Origin: Siniperca chuatsi
Lineage: Eukaryota > Chordata > Actinopteri > Centrarchiformes > Sinipercidae
Reading direction: 5' to 3'
Length of the DNA stretch: 64,000 nucleotides
NCBI RefSeq assembly: GCF_020085105.1
Contig: NC_058046.1
Location: forward strand, 29,813,175-29,877,174
The notes beneath the pieces were generated by a model. The model saw only the letters and a program-made list of their open reading frames with translations, ran no database searches and was not told where the DNA came from. Below are positions 34,595 through 47,661 of this stretch, one piece after another (the first letter of the stretch is position 1; the number at the start of each line of letters is the position of its first letter). The translations under genes were made by a program, and so were the position numbers.

Positions 34595-36150
34595 AGGGAG
34601 AGGTTTGGGGAGAGGGATAGGGAGGCACAATGCAACGACCACATAGAATTAATTTTTTTATATAGTAGAATAGTAATTGTAGTGTTAATATTTAATACAT
34701 TACTAATAATAGGAATGACAGCTCTAGGAAGAACAATGTCAGCATCAGTAACAGAGCTAATAACAACAACTGTAGAAGCAGTTGTCGAGCAGGAACACGG
34801 GGGCAGCAGGCGGCCCACAACCACAGATCCAGACTCTGCAGCTCCGGAGGCAGAAATACCTGCTGAAAGCGACAGAAGGAGAGAGGAGAGAAACAAGAAA
34901 GCACAGAACTACGGGAGAGAGAAGATGTTGAGTTAGTAACATGCAGTAATGGGATAAAAATGCTTACAGAGCGAGAGGAGGAAAGAGGTGCATCATGTGA
35001 AGTTTCCCGGCAGTCTAGGCCTATAGCAGCATAACTAAGGGATGGTTCAGGGCTCATCTGAGCCAACCCTAACTATAAGCTTTATCAAAGAGGAAAGTCT
35101 TAAGCCTACTCTTAAATGTGGTGATGGTGTCTGCCTCCCAAACCCAAACTGGGACCTGATTCCACAGGAGAGGAGCTTGATAACTGAAGGCTCTGGCTCC
35201 CATTCTACTTTTGGAGACTCTAGGAACCACAAGTAACCCTGCATCCTGGGAGCGCAGTGTTCTAGTCGGGTAATAAGGTATTTTGAGATCTTTAAGATAT
35301 GATGGTGCCAGACCATTAAGAGTTTTTTAGGTGAGGAGAAGGATTTTAAATTCTATTCTAAATTTTACAGGGAGCCAGTGCAGAGAAGCTAATATTGGAG
35401 AAATATGATCTCTTTTCCTAGTTCTTGTCAGTACACGTTCTGCAGCATTCTGGATCAACTGGAGAGTCTTAAGGGACTTATTCGGGCAGCAGGATAATAA
35501 GGAATTGCAGTAGTCCAGCCTCGAAGTAACAAATGCATGGACTAGTTTTTTGGCATCATTTTGAGACAGGATGTGCCTGATTTTTGCAATATTACGTAGG
35601 TGAAAGAAGGCAGTCCTTGAAGTTTGTTTCATGTGGGATCAAAGATTACTCTGAGGTTCCTTACGATGCTGCTGGGGGCCCGGGCAATGCCATGTAGAGT
35701 AACTATAGCTTTAGATAATTTGTCTCGGAGGTGTTTGTGACCAAGTACAATAACTTCAGTTTTGTCAGAGTTTAACATCAGAAAGTTGCAAGTCATCCAG
35801 GTCTATATGTCCTTAAGGCATGCCTGAAGTTCAGTTAACTGGTTAGTTTCATCTGGCTTGATCGATAGATATAATTGGGTATCATCTGCATAGCAATGAA
35901 AGTTTATGGAGTGCTCTCTAATAATACTGCCTAGAGGAAACATATATAAGATGAATAGAATCGGTCCAAGCACAGAACCTTGTGGAACTCCGTGACTAAT
36001 TTTGGTGTGCACAGAGGACTCACCGTTAACATTGACAAACTGAGATCGATCTGATAGATAAGATTTAAACCAACTTAGTGCAGTTCCTTTAATAGCAATT
36101 ACATATTCCAGTCTCTGTAATAGGATGTGATGGTCAATGGTATGCACCTT
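34305..36150 (-). mobile_element. Rex1/Babar- or L2-type LINE, 5'-truncated
   Basis: The 3' end is the CAATT-repeat tail with TTTTATTTATATAGCACC at 34312-34350. The 3'UTR holds a (GA)n tract (34559-34594). RT remains at 36147-35803 ([26 protein letters not shown], catalytic YADD at 35881-35892) and the C-terminal part at 35632-35327 (FFHLRNIAKIRHILSQND, LHWLPVKFRIEFKILLLT), with frame breaks and a stop between. The sequence before HTIDHH is missing, so the copy starts at about 36150. It probably belongs to the Rex1/Babar group, from memory. Confidence 0.75.
34559..34594. repeat. (GA)n microsatellite
   Basis: Nearly pure GA dinucleotides, lying in the LINE 3'UTR as in other copies of that family. 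Confidence 0.9.
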
Positions 36151-36774
36151 GTTAGCTCAATATAAATTGAAGTTAATTATCCAAACTATGTTGCAGAGAG
36201 TGGTGTTTCATCTCGTGCAGCATTCTGTAAATATGGGAGTAAGCAACTAACTAGCAATGGAAAGAAAAAGAAATATAATAAGCAGCAACCTACTGAACAA
36301 ATGATGACTTGTGCTTATCAATGTAACACATCCTCTTTATTCATTAAGTTATAACGTAATTCCTCCACTACACTCAAACTATGCGACAACTGAACTTAAA
36401 CATAGCTGGTACAAGGTCTGACTGCATGTCACTCTAGTTAGTTTGTTAAGCATTATTTATTCAAAAAGTCTCATTAAGATCAAGATCTCTTTTACAAGAG
36501 GTACCTGAAACACACTAATTAAATAAATAGCAATCACAAATTTAAATAAAAATATCGGTTAGTAGAATTTTACAGGTTCTCAGAGGAATTAGTCTCACAC
36601 TTCAGTTTACTTTGCAGGTCATTCCAGTAGTAAGGCGCACAGTAGCAGAAACCAGTTCAGTTGGTATGAGGAATTTCTAAGCATAATCTTTCATGTAATC
36701 TGGTATTGTGGTTGTTTACGCAGAACTCAACCAAGAATGTTTATAGTATTTCTGCAACTTGAACAGAATGATCG

Positions 36775-37100
36775 CCCCTGCCCTCCACTCAGTCTTCACC
36801 CACCTTCAGAAGAATCAAAATGCTGTTTGTTGATTTCAACTCAGCATTCAACACAATCTCCCCTTTGAAACTGATTTAACACTCTGGGCTTGAGTATCAC
36901 ACTCTGTAATTGGATATTGGACTTCCTCACAAACAGACCTCAGACAGTTTGGCTTGGCGGTCACACCTCCTCCACTCTAGTGCTCAACACTGGAGCCCCT
37001 CAGGGCTGTGTGCTCGACATGGAGACAACTCTGTTGTGAAGTTTGCGGTTGATACAACCATCATTGGCTGGATTTCAAACAATGATGAGACGCTCAGAAA
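36775..37100 (+). mobile_element. LINE reverse-transcriptase relic (L2/CR1 group)
   Basis: Degraded RT reading MLFVDFNSAFNTISPLK, a stop, [16 protein letters not shown], then [11 protein letters not shown], followed directly by [14 protein letters not shown]. The part between QGC and HGD is deleted and the catalytic FADD reads FAVD. Spread over 36775-37100 in more than one frame. Confidence 0.65.
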
Positions 37101-37329
37101 CGGCTGTGTCTTATTCCCGTGCCAAATTCTTATTAACTTAATAAGAAAGCATCCTGACTGGAAACAAAACAAACTGGCATGGGATGTGCACAGCACTACA
37201 CACAGGGCGTGGAGTAGTTTATTATTAGAGACTATTTCCTAATGGGCCATATTCCCTTTTATTTTTACTACCTTTGGTGCGGGCTGTAGTTTGGCCATGA
37301 TAGATAGTATAGTAGATTGTATTCTAGTA

Positions 37330-37585
37330 TTCTAGTTCTGTCTTGAAAGGAGAAACCAGTGTTTGTCTGTTCTGGGCTACTGTAGAAATATGGCAGTGCA
37401 CCATAGCGAACTTTGTGGAAGAAGACCTGCTCCCTCTGTAGATATGTGTAGACATATTTTTGATTCATATTTTTAGGTGATTACACACTAATGAAAACAT
37501 ACTTATGAATATTATATTCCATTTCCATTGCCATATTTTACCAATAGATCCCCCTAAATCTAACACACTGGTCCTATAAGACCTT
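37330..37585 (-). mobile_element. Short nonautonomous element (MITE-like)
   Basis: It reads, on the minus strand from about 37580, AGGACCAGTGTGTTAGATTT, then GGGGGATCTATTGG, and later GGCTACTGTAG/CAGAACAGACAAAC words. This is a very common teleost short repeat that begins AAAGGTCCAGTGTGTAGGAT. A related 5' end stands at 48819. Confidence 0.6.
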
Positions 37586-37589
37586 TATC

Positions 37590-38822
37590 ACTTCAATTGA
37601 TATTGAACTGTGAGGTGCATACGACTTAAATGCACAGTATGGCTTCCAGCAGTTTTCGATTGTGAATTTGTAAAAGATCTAGTCAAAGCTTACAGAGAAG
37701 ACCTTGTAGCATAAGAGGAGAAATTATTTGTGGATGGAAGGTGCTCACTAATCTCTAGTTGTAGTTACTTTTTGTACTCTTTCATTTGTTAATTAAATTT
37801 GAACTGAGAAGTGACTTATAGACTCCTGCTGAAATGTCTCCACTGTTGATATGAGCATTACAATGTTGGCATGGTCTTGAATTTGTGTTATGGTGTGTTA
37901 GCAAGACATTATGATTTCAACCAATTTTTCAGTGCCCATTCAAAACTTTTGGGATTTGCCTCAAGACAGACCACATACAGCCTAGTCTAGGACCAAAAAC
38001 AATCCCCAATGTAGATTACCCATTAACCATTGTGTTCTTTAATCCAGGACTGAATCCATGCTGCTTTTCATGCTCCTCCATCTGATAAATGATGCTACAT
38101 CTAAGAGGTCAGACAAATTCTTTGAAGCTGCAGGCATCTCAAAATTCCTCTTAGTGTGCGTATACTTGAGACAATACCATCTACTCTGTAACAACTGAAT
38201 ATTGGTGTCTCAACTCAGGCATGACATAAAACTTGATACAAAATTAAAGATGTAATTGTACTGTATAAAAACATCACACACTACACAATTTTTTTTGTCA
38301 TAATGAAAACCTTGAAAACAATTCTGCATAAAATGTTTGTACTGTGTATAAAATGTTACTGTATGTCTTGCCAAACACTGCTATACTGTATCTTATCCTA
38401 TTATTTCATGATTCTTATACTTGATGTCGTTTAATTATCCTCAATGGTGTTTAGTCATGTTTCCTTGATGCAAACACAGATAATACCTGCATGATTCACA
38501 TCAATTTTGGTAAAAGTATTGTCATTTTCACTTGTAGCTCTAATTCATAGGTGTGTCACTTACATCACTGCGCACCATTTAAAGGTGTGGCGAAACCACT
38601 TCAGTTTCATGTCGTGTCATATACTCTGTTTCAGTCAGATGCTTACGAAATAAGCCCTGCATTTTCTTTAGCATAACGGTTGCGAAATTCCAGTTTGCTG
38701 ATTAACAGTCACACGTTTCTTACAACGTGAAACATGCGCAGATGCCCAACAATTGATTGGCCTCTTTTTTGATACTGGCTGTTGTATAGGGGAGTCCACG
38801 TGTGAGATAACAATGAATAAAG

Positions 38823-38825
<3 letters not shown>
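37590..38825. other. Intergenic, nothing recognised
   Basis: AT-rich, no open frame of note, no recognised repeat. Confidence 0.4.

Positions 38826-38829
<4 letters not shown>

Positions 38830-38865
<36 letters not shown>
38830..38865. repeat. (TG)n(TA)n compound microsatellite
   Basis: GTGTGTGTGTGTG followed by TATATATAT..., just beyond the presumed 3' end of the ckap2l transcript. Confidence 0.9.
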
Positions 38866-38869
38866 GGTT

Positions 38870-39205
38870 TTAAAAAGCAGACATTTATTTTACATTACTA
38901 TGTACACCACATTATTTGAAGGAATAAAATATAGGGACCAAATGGATAAACCCAGTAACTTCTCCATAAGTGTGAGAAATACCTAACTTTATAAAACAGC
39001 TCATTAGGTAAAATGTCAGGTTCTATACAAGGTTAAAACTCACCTTCTTTTCAGGGAAAGTGTGAGATCTGACAACACCAAAGTATACACAAATACATTT
39101 GACTTTTTTCTCCCTACCATGTGAACAGACATGACACTGACAAATGCTGAACTTCTGAATTATGTCTCAACTACAAACTGGTGGAGATGAAGTAAGCACC
39201 CAAGG
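38870..39205 (-). other. ckap2l: 3'UTR of ckap2l
   Basis: Downstream of the TAG at 39206-39208. The minus strand carries an AATAAA poly(A) signal (TTTATT at about 38884-38889 in the plus strand), giving a 3'UTR of about 330 nt. The end is inferred. Confidence 0.55.
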
Positions 39206-42200
39206 CTAAACGCCTTCATCGTAGACTAGCTGGACGAACACCTTGTCGTTAAGTGCTTCGTTCTGTCTGTAGACGTACATCAGCGTGTTGTTAGCAAACG
39301 GGCTGGTTTCCCCACCCTTCTGCTCTTCACTTCTCTCGTTATCCTCCTCGAAGATCAGGTCATTGTAAGAGGCCACACAGAGATCATGGTCCTGGAGGGA
39401 CGCAGGGTATCGGAGTGAGGCTCTCTCGATACGCACTGAGCGTCTAACTGGGGTGAAGAAGCGAACCTCCTGGCCGTTGACCCGTGCTGGTTCCTTCTGT
39501 TGGCTTGGAGGGCCACTGAAGGAAAAGAAAGATTAATATATTAATACATGCCGACCAAGTCTGGTTGGAACTATTTTGGACTATTTTGACATTGTTAACC
39601 AATAGTCCAACCATGTTACCATAATAAATGGGTCAATCCTATCATCTAACAAAACTCTACCATGCAGATGACATAAAACTACAAAATGTAAACTATGTTT
39701 TAAATAATGTTACAGATTTAAGCTTAAAGATATTGATCTATAACTGCAGGTTGACAGTTAACATTCAGGACACAGAAATTGTAGACAAAGTCACTACAGA
39801 CGCTTTATGCGAACACTTTATGCATGCAGATAGATCAAATGTTGATGGATCAACTGATAGATAGCTTTGAACAGAGCAAATAAACCACTTTAAGAAGCTG
39901 TGATAGTAAAAGAATTACCAGGTTCATTCAGGTTTTTCTTCAGCTCATACTAACAAATGTGTTTACTCCACTCAACAGAGCAGAAACATTTATAACAAAC
40001 TGGCTAGCATGAAAAACGTTAAATATATAGTTTCTGGAAGTTGTAATAATGGTTAAACATACCCAGGAGTTGCTGTAATCTTGTACTTGACTACAGATGA
40101 GTCTCCTTTCTCCCCACAGATGAGGGCTCTGACAGGTTTAGGGGTCATCATTGGGTTGTTAATGCCCTCAGGAGCGCTTTCAGCTATTGGAATTTGGTCC
40201 TCCTCTTTGTCGTTTTCTTCGACAAAAACATGAAAACCTGAGTTATCTCATGAAATGGGACAAACTTGTTAGCAAACAGTGGCTTATTTACATATTTAGC
40301 AAATACAGGGCAACATTAACAATCATATGGAGTCGTGTTTCTTTGTCTGACTGCCATTTTTTCTAACAATTTAACACTATTGTAAATTCTGTGGTAAGGG
40401 TTTATGTGATTGACTGCGTTTCAAGTCAAGGCAAATAAAATGACTTCAAGATATGCAACAGAATAAGGCCATGTTCAATACTGATTAGAAACTGTGCAAT
40501 GTAGGCACTGCAATAACAGTTAGTTTATGCTATGAGTAATCTTAATGGTATAAAACCACTGTGGTTACAAACAAAGCATGCAGGCCAACTACCTTGGATC
40601 TCGTCCTTTTTCTTCAGAATCTCAAACACCACAGTCCGCAGCTCGTCCACTGGCTAGAATAAAATAGAAGGGCAGAAACTTAACAGGACCATAGAAAATA
40701 ATTTATTAATTTTAGACTACAACATAACTTAAACAATGAGTGTGTTGAGGCAATATTATATAGTGCGCTGTGGATTCTGATCACATACCAACAAATTAAG
40801 CTGTAAGGGATAGTATAAATCCTCAGGATCATTTTTTATATTAAAACTGCTTTTTTTTTTGGTTCTACAGACACAGACACATGGAAATGCTGACTACATG
40901 GGCTCTGAGTAGAGCTAGGGGATAGCTATGCCACAATATACAAAATATATCTCGATATAAAATATAAAATATATTTCTCTTAAATAACATACCGTAAATT
41001 CTCACCATATGATGATCTTAAAAAATATAATGCGTGGCTGTATATTAAACTACCCAACAAAAGTATATAAAGTAGTTAAAATTAGCTCAACCTTAAACAT
41101 CTACAGCAGAAAATGCCACACACACATTAATGCAGCAGTAATATTAATCCAGAAACATCATATGTAATAGTAAAACACTGACAGGGACCATTTTACTGCA
41201 CAATGAGTACTTTAACTATAAAACTTACATACCTTTACTTTAGTAAGGTTTAGAATGCAGAACTTTTACTTGTAGTGGATTATTTTCACAGTGCGGTTTG
41301 TAGTACTTTTGCTTAAGTAATGGACCTGAATAGTTCTGCAACCTGTGGTTAGCACACCTACAGCATTACTGCACCTGTGTGTTACCGGCCGAGCCTTCCC
41401 CTTTAAGGAAGGTGCCTCGCTCACTGCTCGCTGATTTGCAAAATCACCCACAACAGCCCCAATCAGAGTCCTCTAATTAAATGTTCCCCAGGGACACACA
41501 ATGCATTTTGGTGAGTAACACTGAATGTAAGCATAACTTGTTTACACGAAAACTCCATAGGCATCTTTAGGAACTGTGCAAAACTCTGTCTAAATGTCTA
41601 AAGTTTGAATATCATGGATGTCTTACCTCCAACACAACACCAACAGCCTCTTCAAACATGGGCAGGACATCCAGGTTGCCCTCCTGCTCCATCAGGCGGG
41701 CCTGACAGATCCAGTATTTGGCAAACTTCTGGGACACTGCCGGCAGCCGTGAGAGAACCTCCTTCACCTGATTTGGAGGGCAACCCTGCGGGTGTGAGGC
41801 AGGCTCACATCAAACTCAAACACTGAAAGACAGGGCATCAGTATGCTCCACCCAAAGTGCTTATCGTATGGTCAAACAGCATCTGAAACCCCCTCACCTC
41901 ACATCTCTCCGACGATATCGATCATTTCTCTAACTTTCCTAATCCGACACTTACACCCTTATCACACAGTGATTGGCCAGGTGTGTGGAAAAAACAAAGT
42001 AAGCAGGGTTTGAACTTCTCTCTGAAGCTCTCTTTTTCATTCTGTTCACAGCTATTTTGGTCACTTTTCGTGTGAACAAACAGGTGCAACACTATGAATG
42101 CCTTCCAAGAGAGACTGTAAAAGTGGGCATAGTTAAACGATTATCATGTCTCACCCCTCTGTATAATGGCAGGCCTCTTGTCAGCCTTCAAGTTTGGCCA

Positions 42201-45200
42201 TTCGGAGCAGTCAAAAACTAGTTCTTTTCGAGTATACCCCGCCTAAAATGGGTTTAACTTATTATCTCATTCCCACATAATGTCTATACAGTGAGGGATT
42301 ACATCACAAAACAAATCCCTCACTCCATGACATACCTCTCCAAGCAATTTGATGCAATCAGCCAGGGATCTGTCCACAGCACAGATGAGGGAATGGGCCT
42401 CGTCTTCCTCCTTCATGGTAGCCCAGAAAGGCTGGGGCACGGCCACAGTGCGCCTGACCTGAGGTTTCACCGGCATTGGAGGACGTTTGTAGGAAATGCC
42501 CTTGGCTTCCCGCCATTCCTGAAGTTTTCTCCTTGAGACCAAATGATAGAGCAGATGGTGCAGTTAAAAGTCAACCTTTTATTTGAGTTTGTTTTGGGTT
42601 TTTTGGACATTATTAGACAGCACAGCAGAGTGGAATGGCATAGATCCCAGGACAAACTGGGGTTTATACTTTCAACATTGTATTCTGGACGCCCAAAACT
42701 CAATTGGTTGATTTTATTGTCCTAATTAGCAAACAAAATAGCATATAGGGATGTGAGAGGAGATTCGAGTATTGTAAATATGCTGAACATTTTGCATATT
42801 GATGTGGATCATTAATATTTTTGAGTGCCCCTGTTTCTTAATGCATGTGCCCTGATTTTTTAATTTACTGCCCCATTTGCTGCTGTTCATTTTTGTCTGA
42901 CAAGCTGCCGGATTGCTGGTGTATCTGTGTTCACATGGATCCATAGATCCGGCTAATGTTTGTGCATCTTCATCTCCATCAATCAAATCAGAATTATCAC
43001 TAGCTCAGATTGGGTAGGGGGCACAAACAAATTCATTGGGACATCTCTAATAATGAGAATCTTCCAATACAGATTCCCAATTTGATATTCAGATTTTCCT
43101 GCAGCTGTACAGAGATACTTAACCCAAAGTACTGACACATAAAAAGTATGACTGACAGCCCAACTGAAGCACTGTTAGCAAAATATATCCTGAATTTCCT
43201 GTTTTCAGAATTTCCAATAATGAGAAGCCCTCTGTCACAGCAATCTTAGGTATAAATTGTGTGTGAAACCAGTCCCAGTCCACCCACACAGATTTAATCA
43301 CCATCAACCAGTGTGATATTGGACTAAGAAAGCATAGTCTGTACATGCCTAGAGATCTAATCAAACATTTTATCTTTTCCAAAACTTGCAAGTGAATGCT
43401 CGGTCAGATTCCATGTCTTGTCTTCATATTCTTTCATTAGATATTTCTTGCTCAAAATCAGCAGACTATATTATTTCGCTCTTGTTTGGTCTACAAAAGA
43501 CTTTTGAAGAAATATTGTTATTACATTCCTCAAAAAAATAATTGTTTTGGTATCATTACCGAAACTCAGGTATCATATTGGCACCAATATAGTAAAAGTC
43601 AAACAATGCCCAGCCCTATATACTGTAAACATAAGCAAAATTTATCAATAAAAAATAGACATAGACATACATATCACAATATGGCTATTGTTTTCAAAAT
43701 CACATTCAAACAAACAAAACAAAACAAACAAACAAACTGATGTAAGCAATGAACTATGTGGCACACTATGTATTACTTAAGAAAAAACTTGATGTTAGTT
43801 AGCTAATTTCTAATTATCGGTTACTCAGGGTCATTAATTTGGATAAGAGAAACGTGTAGAACAATATGCTAACATCTTATCATTGACATATGATTAGGTC
43901 AAGCTACTAAATTGTCACCTAGCTCTAAAAGCAACTTTCCTTGTGAGTCACATACAGAAATATCTCAGATATTACAGTTCTTCTGCAGCAAGCAAGTGCC
44001 AAAGTCAAGAGGCAAACTCTAACCCACGGTCAACTATAGTGGATGCTGGAAATGTAATGATTCAATGGTGCCATATCAGTGTTTCATGCTATACATTTAC
44101 TGTTCTACTCACATTCTTTCCACCTGGGCAGCAGTCAGTTTCTCTCCCTCAGTCTGGGGAATGACCCTGACTGGGACCTTTGGCGTCTTCATGTCTGCAG
44201 CCTGGCCTGTATGGCTGATGGTCCTGGCCGGCCGCGGCACTGTCTGTGACATCACTGGAGCGCCTGCTCTTTTTATACCTGTTTTTGGTGGAGGGGCATT
44301 TGCTGAACTGTGTCCCTTCTTGCTATCTGTCACTTTACATGTCTTGGTTTTCCCTCCCAGCTCAGCCACAGCAGCTCGTATAACCCCGCTGACTGCTTTG
44401 GAACTGCACCCGCTCACTGGCCCTGAGGATGTTCGGGAGGCTACTTTGCATGGCTGGCCATTTTTCTCCCCCTTAGATCTCTGCTTCGTGGATTTGTCTG
44501 TGGGCTGGCCAGCTGATTTATTAGTTTTTGACATCCCTACTCTCCCCTTTGGCTTAATAGGTGCTGCTGTGCACTTGGAAGAGCTGGACATTGATTTCAG
44601 TCCACTTGATGATTGACTCTTACAAGATGGCTGAGAATGTTTACCCAAAAGTGGGTTAGAGTTAGATTTGTTCTGATCTTGAACTTTAATCCCAGCTCTT
44701 GCAGCCGAAGAAACTGTTGTTTTCTTATTAACAGGGTTGTTTAGAGCAGTGGTAGGTAATGTTTTCTTCTGAGCCATGGCAGACCTCTGAGAAACAGAGA
44801 CTGATGATGAGGTGCTGGATCGCACAGAAGTGGTGGTAGTGGTATCAGCTGCTGTGGCAGAGGTGTGTGTTAAGTTTTGACTTTGACTGTTTCTTGGCTG
44901 AGTCACTGCAGGAATGAGGCCTGTTTTTGTTTTGACAATGGGACCAAGACTCATCCTGACACTGACTGTCTTTATTGGACATGACCAGGCAGCATTTGAG
45001 TTACTGCTGAATCTGCTGTTTGATTTTGTTACAGCTGTACAAGCTGCATTTGAAGAGGCTCTGCCTGAAGATTGTATTCCTGTGTTTGGCTGCTTTTTGA
45101 GGTGGCTGGCTGAATTCAGGTTTGCTTTGGAGGACACAATGGTGTATGTTCTTGTAAGCACAGGGTTCTGGTCAAGTTTTGGCTGTGCCGGGCCACTGGT

Positions 45201-47661
45201 TGCAGATGGACAATTGGCATCCAGCCGTCCAGTCAGGATGATGCCTTTTACATTAACTTTGTTAGTGACCCCAAATGTTCTTCTGGCAGGGTGTTTTGTG
45301 GATTGAGCAGCCAGAGTCGGAAACTTTGTGCGTACATATCTGAATCTGTCAGATGGAGCCTTGTTCTCTTTTCCCTTAACAACCTGTAAAAACAAAAAGA
45401 TAAATTGGTTCCATACATCTGAATCTTAATCTGAATCGCATCAGCTTACTTTGGTGATTAAAAAGTAGAGAAACAAAATGGCAGTTCAGTCTGATTATCA
45501 GGCCAACTCAGCACCACACCAAGTTAACGCTGACATAATTCTTTTGAAATCCATTTGTTTTTTTATGCTCCATTGCTAGTGCAAAAAAAGGTTCACACAC
45601 ACACACCTTAACTGTAGGTGTCTCCGGCTTCTTAACCTGACTGTCATCACGGAGGTACGGCCTGAGAAGTAAAATTTAGTAAATTAATTTACCTTAGATA
45701 TAATAAACAACAACATTGACACGCTATTTTTGAGCTGTCAAGGAAAGAATTGTTTTTCTTACTTAGGGTTGGTCGGTTTCAGTTTTCCTTTGGCTGCCAG
45801 GTATTCCATCAACTTCTGTTTACGCAGCTCTGTGACAGAAAACAACAGGAATTCAGCACTGGTCCCATGGTTTCCGACTGCAGCTGGTCTTAGCAACAAG
45901 GCCCGGGAGCGCCACTGAGACAAACTCTTATCCCGCCCCAAGGACACTACATGTTACATTAACATAAAGTCTCCATGTCTAACTTGACACGCTATATTAA
46001 TGCAAATCTTCATTGCACATTTTCTTTATATTCCCTGGTCAATATTGTGGACATTCCATCCTCTTGCATTTTAAAACACATATGTTACACTTTTTTTTTT
46101 ACTGTAAATTTCTAAATTAAAGATTCTTGACTTCAGTACTTGTTTCTTTTCTCTTACTATGTTTATTGTGATCGTTATGCACCAAAATACCAACTGTAAA
46201 TTGCATATTAAAGATTCATACTTAGTATACGAACTAAAATCATTTAGGCTTAAAGGCTTATTATCCAGCCACATATTGTAGCTGTTAATAAATGTGTCTG
46301 TGTACATATATTCAGTGTAAATGCAGAACTCAATTACATTAAAGATTTGGAACCTCTCTTTAGGTTAACTTTGGGGAAAATAAAAAAAATTCACAACATC
46401 ATTTACCAATACAGTATCTTTATTACAGCCAACACTTGAACTACAGTTCAGTTCCTTTTACTGGATGCCGCAAAAAGAAAAAGCTAATGAGCTCAAAAGG
46501 TTTTCTAAGTCAATGGTCTATTAAACTATGAGCAACAGAATAGAGGTGATATTTTTTTCATCCAGCTGTTACAGCAGCAGTTGACTTGAGTCACCTTAAC
46601 TGACAATTAACTTTCACCAACCATCCAGAATAAGACCTCTAGCTCCCACAGAAACTTACTGCCATCTGGCTGCGGGTTGGTGATACATTTATACTCTTGT
46701 GGAAAATCTAAATTTGGAAAAGGGACAGCATACTAGAGCTAATCTTAAATGATTGGTCGATTAATTGATCAATAGACAATTAATCTGCAACAACTTTGAT
46801 AACTGATTAATCATTTAAATAATTATTCAACCAAAACAAAAACAGCCAAAAATTCACTGGTTCCAGCTTCTGAAATGTGAACGTTTGCTTTATTTCTTTG
46901 TCTAATATGATTTTTTAAAAAAAGATTTACATCTTTGAGTTTTGGACTCTAACTCTCAGTTTTCTGACCGTTTACAGACTAAACAATTAATATAGAAAAT
47001 GATGGGCAGAATAATCAATGATAAAAATAATTATTTGCATTCTTATTGCATACAGCTAATTTTGCACTCTGTTAACCACTATTTTCAATTAAATTCAATT
47101 AAACTGGGCTTTATTGGCTAGGGAATCAGAAGTTAACATTGCCAAAGAATGTGTACAATAAAAACATACATAAAAATCAGAATTGATATTAAAATACATA
47201 CAGATAAATAAGATGGTTTAATAATAATAATAATAATGATAATAATAATAATAAATATATATATATATATATAAAACAATAACTAAATCGAGCTCTGTTC
47301 TGTATTTGTATGGGAAGCCTACTAACTAATCTATGTTGAATATTCAACATTTTAGGTATAAGAAAAGCACATACTAGCACTATGTTAACGTTAAACACTC
47401 AAACTTCAACAGGACTAATGTAATGCCTCTTCGTGATGGTCTGTCTGACACAAATATATCTCAACCAAACCAGTACCATAACGTAAATTTATTTAGCTAA
47501 CGTTTCCTCGCTGTTACCAACATGTAGCTAACGTTTGCTATCTAGCGTTAACATGGTTTAGCTAACCAATGGTAACAAACTAACTTGGCTAGCTTTTGTG
47601 CAACTTAACAAGCTCGCTAACCTTTTCTGGAAAGTATCGATACGGTCTCGCCTTCTTCCAT
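39206..47661 (-). CDS. ckap2l: Cytoskeleton-associated protein 2-like (CKAP2L/Radmis)
   Basis: Nine coding exons on the minus strand: 47661-47622, 45829-45763, 45661-45607, 45383-44113, 42531-42336, 41785-41627, 40653-40593, 40216-40063 and 39515-39206. All splice in phase with GT/AG and give 770 aa. The N-terminus has the family motif ELRKQKLMEYLAAKGKLK, then PYL. A KEN box (KEN, residues 59-61) follows. The long exon 4 is basic, Ser/Thr-rich and probably disordered. The C-terminal CKAP2 domain (about residues 478-770) has LQEWREAKGISYKRPPMPV, SQKFAKYWICQARL, FFTPVRRSVRIERAS and MYVYRQNEALND. In mammals the protein binds mitotic spindle and midbody microtubules and is destroyed by APC/C. il1b lies 1.7 kb upstream on the same strand, as in human. 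Confidence 0.93.
40968..42829. repeat. Segmental duplication, copy B (in place within ckap2l)
   Basis: Contains ckap2l exons 5 and 6 and introns, and matches 28510-31181. It shows uninterrupted sites where copy A has an 881-bp element (TTAA at 41093-41096) and an L2 tail (near 42615). It retains about 290 bp (41192-41482) missing from A. Confidence 0.9.
41110..41345. repeat. Fish 'CAGTGGTGGAA' family repeat fragment in ckap2l intron
   Basis: Words AACACTGACAGGGACCATTT, GCAGAACTTTTACTTGTAGT and GTACTTTTGCTTAAGTAA match the 3' part of the element at 58225-58720. Copy A of the duplication has lost the second half. Confidence 0.6.
46740..47060. repeat. Degenerate dispersed repeat in ckap2l intron 1
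   Basis: Words TCGATTAATTGATC, CAATTAATCTGCAACAAC, CCAGCTTCTGAAATGTGAA and ATAATCAATGATAAAAATAA match the very common fish element with inverted CGATTAATCG-type ends. Superfamily unknown to me. Confidence 0.5.
47222..47272. repeat. (AAT)n/(AT)n tract
   Basis: ATA trinucleotides followed by AT dinucleotides, in ckap2l intron 1. Confidence 0.9.

Noticed and set aside
34547-34936. Frame rich in Glu-Arg
   Set aside because: It translates the (GA)n tract in a LINE 3'UTR.
44065-45306. Plus-strand frames of 183 and 130 codons
   Set aside because: They are antisense to the large ckap2l exon 4.
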